A stretch of DNA of 64,000 nucleotides, taken from RUG100 sp050953425. GTDB lineage: Bacteria; Bacillota; Clostridia; Peptostreptococcales; Anaerovoracaceae. The notes below the pieces were generated by a model. It was not told the origin of the DNA and searched no databases. It saw nothing but the letters and a program-made list of their open reading frames with translations. This document shows positions 58,805 through 64,000 of the stretch, in pieces. The stretch's first letter is position 1. The number at the start of each line of letters is the position of its first letter. Made by a program: the position numbers and the translations under genes. The stretch lies in the NCBI GenBank assembly GCA_050953425.1, contig JBMNMQ010000004.1:14442-78441 (forward strand), read 5' to 3'.

Positions 58805-59969
58805 ATGTACGACATTTGTATCATCGGCGGCGGCGCGTCGGGCATGACCGCCGCGATCGAAGCGCGCCGGGAGCGCGCCGATCTGTCGATCTGCATTCTC
58901 GAAAAAAAGGACCGACCCCGGACGCAAGCTCTGCGCGACCGGCAGCGGCCGCTGCAATCTGACCAACGCAGCGCGCGACGACAAGGGTGAAGTGCGCGGC
59001 TTTTTTTATTCCCTCGGCGTGCTCACCAGAGAGGAAGCGGAGGGCCGCGTCTATCCGGTCAGCGGCAGCGCGGCCGATGTGGTGCGGGCGCTCGAGTGCG
59101 CGCTGGAGGCGGCCGGTGTGGAGGTCCGCTGCGAGCAGCCGGTCACGGAGGTAAGACGGGAAGAGGACGGCACCTTCTCCCTGCGCTGCGGCAGCGGCGT
59201 CGTCCACGCCCGGCGGCTGGTTCTCGCCTGCGGCGGCAAGGCCGGCCCGCAGTACGGCTGCAGCGGCGACGGCTACCGCTTTGCCCGGCATCTCGGGCAC
59301 AGCACGACGCGGCTCTATCCGGTGCTGACCGGCATCGAGTGCGAGCTCGATCCCGGCGTCCGCGGCGTACGCTGCGACGGCACCGTGCAGCTGCTCTGCC
59401 GCGGTGCTCTGGCGGCCGAAGAGAGCGGGCAGATTCAGGTTCGGGGCCGACGGGCTGTCGGGCATCTGCGTGATGAATCTCAGCCGCTTTCTGCGCCTCG
59501 ACGACGATCTTCGCTTTGCGGATTACACGCTGCGGCTGATTCTCCGCCGCGGCGATCAGATGCCCCTGCTCGAGGAGCGGCGCCGCCTGCCCGGTCTGAC
59601 CGCTGCCGATCTGCTGCTCTCGATCGTGCCGTCGGGGCTGGCCGCACTGGCTGCTGCAGCTGGCCGGCGTGCCGCGCGATCTGCCGATCAACGCCATCGA
59701 CGATAGCCGGCTGCGGCGCACGGCAGCACTGCTGACGGCGTTCGATCTGCCGGTCCGCGGCGCCCGCGGCTGGAAACAGGCTCAGTGTACCGGCGGCGGC
59801 ATCCCCGCCGCGGAGATCGACACCGAGACGATGGCCTCGCGGCGCTGCCCCCGGCCTCTATCTGGCCGGCGAACTGCTCGACTACGACGGTCCCTGCGGC
59901 GGCTTCAACCTCGATCATGCCTGGCGCAGCGGACGCCGGGCGGGAAAGGCGGCGGCGCATGCGCTATAG
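58805..59969 (+). pseudogene. BaiN/HI0933-type NAD(P)/FAD-dependent oxidoreductase broken by four frameshifts
   Basis: Family blocks occur in order but in changing frames: MYDICIIGGGASGMTAAIEA, GRKLCATGSGRCNLTNAAR, LACGGKAGPQYGCSGDGYRF, FGADGLSGICVMNLSRFL, LPINAIDDSRL, ARGWKQAQCTGGGI and GLYLAGELLDYDGPCGGFNL. Each switch is explained by one extra base: C in CCCC at 58916-58919, G at 59438-59439, G at 59649-59650 and C in CCCCC at 59848-59852. Removing them gives a clean 386-residue protein of normal family length. AGGAG precedes the ATG. The reading ends 11 bp inside the next gene. Conserved residues are kept throughout, which argues for recent damage or sequencing error. Confidence 0.85.
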
Positions 59970-61482
59970 AATCCATCAGATCAAACTGGAGCCGGATGAG
60001 GAACAAGCCGTCATCCCGCGCAAAATCCGGAGGCGGCTGCATCGCCCCGATCTCGTCATCGACGACTGGCAGATCGTCCGTGAATCGATCGACGCCCGCG
60101 ACCACCGGCACCTGATGCTGGTCTACAGCGTCGATTTCACCAGCCGCCAGCAGGTCGCCTGCGCCGAGGCGCCCGATCTGCACTACCGGCTGCCGCGGCC
60201 GCGGCGCAGGGAAATGCCGCGCCCGGTCGTCGTCGGCTTCGGTCCCTGCGGCATCTTTGCTGCACTGGTGCTGGCTGAAATCGGCCTGGCGCCGATCGTC
60301 ATCGAACGCGGCCGGCGGGTTGCCGAGCGCGACCGCGACGTACGCGCGTTCTGGGAGCGGGGGCCGCCTCGATCCGGAATCCAACGTCCAGTTCGGAGCG
60401 AGGGCGGCGCCGGCACGTTTTCCGACGGCAAGCTGACGACCGGCATCCACGATTACCGCGTGCGCAAGGTACTTGAGGAACTGGCGGCGGCCGGAGGCGG
60501 GGAGGAGATCCTCTACCGGCACCGGCCCCATATCGGCACCGACCGTCTGCGTCAGGTGGTGCCCAGGCTGCGCGCCAAAGTGCTGGCCGCCGGCGGAGAG
60601 ATCCGCTTCGGCACCCGCCTCGACGGGCTCGGGGTGCGCGACGGCCGCCTCCGCGAGGCGATCCTCAGCGACGGCACGCGGCTGCGCACCGACGATCTGA
60701 TCCTCGCGGCCGGGCACAGCGCCCGCGATACCTTTGAGATGCTGGCGGCAGCCGGCATCGAAATGACCCAGAAGCCGTTTTCGATGGGCGTGCGCATCGA
60801 GCATCCGCAGCGGCTGATCAACCTCGCCCGCTACGGCAGCGAGGAAGCGGCCGCACGCCTGGGACCGGCCGATTACCGGCTCTCCTGGCACTGCGCCGAC
60901 GGCCGCGGTGTCTATACCTTCTGCATGTGCCCGGGCGGCGAGGTAATCGTCGCCAGTTCGGAACCCGGCTGTCTGGTGATCAACGGCATGAGCGATCACA
61001 GCCGCAGCGGAAAATTCGCCAACAGCGCGCTGCTGGCGGAGGTGCGTCCCGAAGATCTCTCGTCGTCGGATCCCCTGGCCGGCGTGGCCCTGCAGCGCCG
61101 CTGCGAGCAGCAGGCGTTCGCCGGGGCGGGGCAGCGGTACCGGCCGCTGCGCTGCACATGGGGGGAGTTTGCCGATTCGACGGCAGCGGCCTGTCTGCCG
61201 GACTTTGCCGTCAGTGCAATTTGTGAAGCGATGCCGCATCTCGGGCAGCGTCTGCGGGGGTTCGACGATCCCCGTGCCCGGCTGTACGGCATCGAAACGC
61301 GCAGTTCCTCGCCGGTGCGCATCGTCCGCGACCGGCGTCTGATGAGTCCGTCGCTGGAAGGGTTCTACCCGGCCGGCGAAGGCGCCGGCTATGCCGGCGG
61401 CATCGTCTCGGCGGCGGTCGACGGCCTGCGGGCCGCGGAAGCGGTGGCAGAAAGAGAAGGAGACTATGACCTCAACCAGTAA
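59959..61482 (+). CDS. FAD-dependent dehydrogenase-like protein with a short frame-shifted patch
   Basis: A protein of about 507 residues of the FAD-dependent oxidoreductase family (COG2509-like). N-terminal MRYRIHQIKLEPDEEQAVIP and a ferredoxin-like domain, then the FAD loop VVVGFGPCGIFAALVLAEIG, SEGGAGTFSDGKLTTGIHDY, LAAGHSARDTFEML, and the end GFYPAGEGAGYAGGIVSAAV. Between 60359 and 60400 the reading GPPRSGIQRPVRS replaces the expected GRLDPESNVQFGE, which is present in the next frame. One extra G (60359-60363) and two extra bases (near 60398-60400) restore it, so the protein is damaged or misread only there. It overlaps the preceding flavoprotein gene and the EamA gene. Confidence 0.85.
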   Translation: MRYRIHQIKLEPDEEQAVIPRKIRRRLHRPDLVIDDWQIVRESIDARDHRHLMLVYSVDFTSRQQVACAEAPDLHYRLPRPRRREMPRPVVVGFGPCGIFAALVLAEIGLAPIVIERGRRVAERDRDVRAFWERGPPRSGIQRPVRSEGGAGTFSDGKLTTGIHDYRVRKVLEELAAAGGGEEILYRHRPHIGTDRLRQVVPRLRAKVLAAGGEIRFGTRLDGLGVRDGRLREAILSDGTRLRTDDLILAAGHSARDTFEMLAAAGIEMTQKPFSMGVRIEHPQRLINLARYGSEEAAARLGPADYRLSWHCADGRGVYTFCMCPGGEVIVASSEPGCLVINGMSDHSRSGKFANSALLAEVRPEDLSSSDPLAGVALQRRCEQQAFAGAGQRYRPLRCTWGEFADSTAAACLPDFAVSAICEAMPHLGQRLRGFDDPRARLYGIETRSSSPVRIVRDRRLMSPSLEGFYPAGEGAGYAGGIVSAAVDGLRAAEAVAEREGDYDLNQ

Positions 61483-62389
61483 ATCCGAAAAGATGAAAGG
61501 GACATTGTGCATCGTCGGCACATCGATCTGCTACGGCCTGGTGCCGTCCTTTTCCTTCCTCGCCTTTGACATGGGCGTGAAGACGGCAACGCTGCTCTTC
61601 GACAAGTTCCTGATTGCCGCGATCATCATGTGGGCGTTCATCTTCCTGCGCCGTATCCGCTTTCGCTTCAGCAGGGCGGCAGCGCTGCGGATGATCGTCG
61701 TCTGCGCCGCTTACATCGGCCTTTCGACGACTCTCTATATCGCCTTTGACTATATCTCCGGCTCTCTGGCTACGATCGTCTCCTTCACATTCCCGGCGAT
61801 CATCATCGCCATCGAGATGCTGACCGGGCGCGAACCGGTGCGCATGCTGCGCATTCTCGCCGTCATCATGTCCTTCGGCGGTCTGATGCTGATCGTCTGG
61901 TCGCCGGATCTGCACGGCAGCCTGATCGGCATCGCCTTTGCGTTCGGCACCGCGATCTGCTACGTCATCTACATCTTCGGCCTCGGTTCCGAGAGCGTAA
62001 AAAAAGAGAGCTCGTTCGCCGTCTCCGGCTACGTGATGCTCTCTGCGGCCGCGTTCAACGGCGTCCGCTGCGCGGTCAGCGGCGAACCGCTCTTCGTCGT
62101 CCGTGCCGACCAGCTGCTGATGATGATCCTGCTGTCGGTGGTCTGCGTCTTCCTGGCGATCCTCCTCTACGCCCTCGGCGTCAAGCTGATCGGACCCGGA
62201 AATGCCGCGCTGCTCAATACGCTGGAGCCGGTGCTGGCCTGCATCTTCGGCCACTTCCTCGTCGGCGACGAGATGACCGGGCGGATGGTGATCGGCTCGG
62301 CGCTGGTGGTGCTGGCGATGCTGGTTGTCAATCTGCCCGCAGGGTCCAGTGCAGGGAAGCGGCCGCGGCCGCGGGATCCATCGACATGA
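61466..62389 (+). CDS. EamA/DMT family transporter
   Basis: A 307-residue protein with about ten membrane helices in two repeated halves, the drug/metabolite transporter plan. The first half ends around DYISGSLATIVSFTFPAIII, the second around LGVKLIGPGNAALLNTLEPV, the characteristic EamA sequence with the Pro and Glu of each half. AAGGAG lies 3 bp before the ATG at 61466, rather close; an in-frame ATG at 61493 is possible. It overlaps the end of the flavoprotein gene by 17 bp, and its own 3' end runs 62 bp into a convergent gene. Substrate unknown. Confidence 0.9.
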   Translation: MTSTSKSEKMKGTLCIVGTSICYGLVPSFSFLAFDMGVKTATLLFDKFLIAAIIMWAFIFLRRIRFRFSRAAALRMIVVCAAYIGLSTTLYIAFDYISGSLATIVSFTFPAIIIAIEMLTGREPVRMLRILAVIMSFGGLMLIVWSPDLHGSLIGIAFAFGTAICYVIYIFGLGSESVKKESSFAVSGYVMLSAAAFNGVRCAVSGEPLFVVRADQLLMMILLSVVCVFLAILLYALGVKLIGPGNAALLNTLEPVLACIFGHFLVGDEMTGRMVIGSALVVLAMLVVNLPAGSSAGKRPRPRDPST

Positions 62390-62741
62390 GGCTGCTGTCG
62401 TCCTCGTCGATGGTGCAGATATAGGTTTTCTTGCCTTTCTTGTTATAGACGGTATAGGTGCCGTCACTCTGCTTGGTGAAGGTGCCGTCAAAGCGGTAAT
62501 GAGAGACCGTGCCGCTGACCGTCATTTTTTTGCTGAAGGTCAGCTTTGCCGGTTCGGTGTTGTCAGCATCGTCGGTGGTCGTCCAGGTGCGGAGAATCGG
62601 ATCGCCGGCGCGGACGGCGACGGTGTCGTTGTTTTTTTCTTCATCGCTGCCGCTCCAGTGCATCACGGCGACGACGCCGATCACGAGTACGAAGGCGCCG
62701 CAGAGCGAGAAGAGGACAATTTTGCGCAGCTTGTCGGTCAT
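62328..62741 (-). CDS. Small membrane-anchored protein downstream of gpmI
   Basis: A 137-residue protein with an N-terminal membrane helix (KIVLFSLCGAFVLVIGVVAV) and a small, strand-rich extracytoplasmic domain (PILRTWTTTDDADNTEPAKL, TFTKQSDGTYTVYNKKGKKT). The pattern of W-T, then D-G-T-Y-T-V strands resembles small lipocalin-like domains, but no lipobox is present. It starts 4 bp after the gpmI stop, so it is probably in the same transcript. Its last 62 bp are antisense to the end of the EamA gene. Family unknown. Confidence 0.75.
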   Translation of the reverse strand: MTDKLRKIVLFSLCGAFVLVIGVVAVMHWSGSDEEKNNDTVAVRAGDPILRTWTTTDDADNTEPAKLTFSKKMTVSGTVSHYRFDGTFTKQSDGTYTVYNKKGKKTYICTIDEDDSSLMSMDPAAAAASLHWTLRAD

Positions 62742-62745
62742 GGCA

Positions 62746-64000
62746 TCACCGCTGCAGCAGGCTGTGTCCGGTCATCTCCGGCGGAATCTCCAGCCCCATC
62801 ATGTCGAGCATTGTCGGCGCCAGATCGCAGAGACGGCCGCCGTCTTTGAGCGGCAGCGGATCGGCGGAGATGTTGACCAGCGGCACCGGGTTGAGCGAAT
62901 GGGCGGTGACACGGGCGCCGTGTTCGTCGAGCATCTCGTCGGCGTTGCCGTGGTCGGCGGTCAGCAGCACCTGTCCGCCGCTCTCCAGCACCGCGTCGAC
63001 GACCTGCGGCACGCATGCGTCGAGGGCCTCGATGGCTTTGATCGCCGCCTCGAGGCTGCCGGTGTGGCCGACCATGTCGGCATTGGCGAAGTTGAGGATG
63101 ATGACGTCGAACTGCCCGCAGCCGATCTGCCGCAGCACCTCCCTGGTGATCTCCGGCGCGCTCATCTCCGGCTGCAGGTCGTAGGTCGCGACCTTCGGCG
63201 AGGGGATCAGGATGCGCTCCTCGTTGCGGTTCGGTTCCTCGACGCCGCCGTTGAAGAAGAAGGTGACGTGGGCGTATTTCTCGGTCTCGGCGATGCGCAG
63301 CTGGCGCATGCCCAGAGACGCAATGTATTCGCCGAGCGTGTTGCGGTAGTGCTCTGGCGGGAATGCCACGGAGACGTTGGGCATCTCGGCGTCGTACTGC
63401 GTCATGCAGACGTAGACCAGGTCGCGGACCACGGTCCGGCGCGGGAATCCCTGAAAATCCCGGTCGACGAAGGCGCGGGTAATCTCGCGGGCGCGGTCGG
63501 GACGGAAGTTGAACATGATGACGGAATCACCGTCGCGGACGAGCCCGCGGCGGTCGATGACGGTCGGACGGACGAATTCATCGTACTCCTTGCGGCCGTA
63601 GCTGGCGCTGAGCGCCGCCCGGGCGTCCGGCGCCGTTTCGCCGCTGCCCTCGGTCATTGCCTCGTAAGCCAGGCGCAGCCGTTCCCAGCGCTTGTCGCGG
63701 TCCATCGCGTAGTAGCGGCCGGCAATGTCGGCGATGCGGCCGACGCCGAGGCGGTCCATTTCATCCTGCAGCTGCCGCAGGTAGATGGCGGCGCAGTCGG
63801 GCGGCACGTCGCGGCCGTCGAGAAAGCAGTGGACGTAGACGTCTTCGATGCCGCGCTGCTTTGCCATTTCCAGCAGGGCAAAGAGGTGGCTGATGTGGCT
63901 GTGGACGCCGCCGTCGGAGAGCAACCCCTGCAGATGGAGCGTCGAGTGGTTGGCGGCGACATGGTCCATCGCCCGCGTCAGTGCGGGGTTTTCGAAAAAG
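62746..64000 (-). CDS. gpmI: 2,3-bisphosphoglycerate-independent phosphoglycerate mutase (N-terminus outside window)
   Basis: Converts 3- and 2-phosphoglycerate in glycolysis using two metal ions. The minus-strand frame is open to base 64000 and the first part of the gene, with the catalytic Ser, lies beyond the window. Visible blocks include GLLSDGGVHSHISHLFALLE, VYVHCFLDGRDVPP, VIMFNFRPDRAREITRAF, VIILNFANADMVGHTG and the late metal-binding TADHGNADEM. All are typical of GpmI. It is followed after 4 bp by a small membrane-anchored protein gene. Confidence 0.95.
   Translation of the reverse strand, partial: FFENPALTRAMDHVAANHSTLHLQGLLSDGGVHSHISHLFALLEMAKQRGIEDVYVHCFLDGRDVPPDCAAIYLRQLQDEMDRLGVGRIADIAGRYYAMDRDKRWERLRLAYEAMTEGSGETAPDARAALSASYGRKEYDEFVRPTVIDRRGLVRDGDSVIMFNFRPDRAREITRAFVDRDFQGFPRRTVVRDLVYVCMTQYDAEMPNVSVAFPPEHYRNTLGEYIASLGMRQLRIAETEKYAHVTFFFNGGVEEPNRNEERILIPSPKVATYDLQPEMSAPEITREVLRQIGCGQFDVIILNFANADMVGHTGSLEAAIKAIEALDACVPQVVDAVLESGGQVLLTADHGNADEMLDEHGARVTAHSLNPVPLVNISADPLPLKDGGRLCDLAPTMLDMMGLEIPPEMTGHSLLQR

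Noticed and set aside
58805..59969. Phase variation of the BaiN-type gene
   Set aside because: Four separate shifts in runs of only one to five bases are needed. Phase-variable genes normally have one longer tract.

Overview
The window reads as the chromosome of a high-G+C member of the Clostridia (Firmicutes). The pointers are the SCIFF peptide with its radical-SAM maturase (a Clostridia hallmark), FtsK-RimO-PgsA-CinA and RpmB-Asp23-RecG gene orders, LytR-CpsA-Psr (LCP) envelope proteins, TagD/LicD-type polymer genes, and sigma-A promoters of the TTGaca-17-TATAAT type. No tRNA, rRNA, CRISPR array, phage or intact transposase was seen.

Layout. 1-1858: folate genes (folE2 end, folP, folK). 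1866-3290 (minus): a lipoprotein that looks like an M20C dipeptidase with its metal ligands lost. 3.6-9.6 kb: housekeeping (rpmB, Asp23-type protein, recG, rsmD, coaD, a coiled-coil protein, tmcAL). 9.8-13.2 kb: ackA, rpmF, tagD, asd. 13.4-17.0 kb: an intergenic minisatellite, then a MacB-like ABC exporter split by an in-frame TGA. 17.1-30.4 kb: uppP, ftsK, rimO, pgsA, cinA, two LCP proteins with long repetitive cytoplasmic tails, a NYN-LOTUS protein, GtrA and a small lipoprotein. 30.7-37.6 kb: gatZ, gatD, a tandem-LicD protein and an IspD/TarI-like cytidylyltransferase, facing a degenerate TagF-like gene. 38.3-55.8 kb: a surface locus made of an Ig-like membrane protein (frameshifted), MoxR, DUF58, a DUF4129-type membrane protein, two secreted proteins of about 1,900-2,000 residues, and a second Ig-like membrane protein. 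56.4-58.2 kb: SCIFF and maturase. 58.3-64.0 kb: a Usp protein, two flavoproteins, an EamA transporter, a small anchored protein and gpmI (cut by the window edge).

How it fits together. Much of the window serves the cell envelope. TagD supplies CDP-glycerol; UppP recycles the lipid carrier; GtrA and LCP proteins fit polymer export and attachment; the GatD-LicD-IspD-like cluster may make and use another CDP-activated polyol. MoxR-DUF58-DUF4129 probably supports the two giant surface proteins next to it.

Two features deserve most attention. The SCIFF peptide keeps six cysteines but has Ser where the family has its thioether-donor Cys, plus an extra Cys upstream. In-frame minisatellites (mostly 33 bp, 11 codons) sit in the tails of several unrelated envelope proteins. 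A caution: at least six genes carry reading-frame defects. Nearly all are extra bases in short runs, clustered at 58.9-60.4 kb, so sequencing or assembly error must be excluded before calling pseudogenes.
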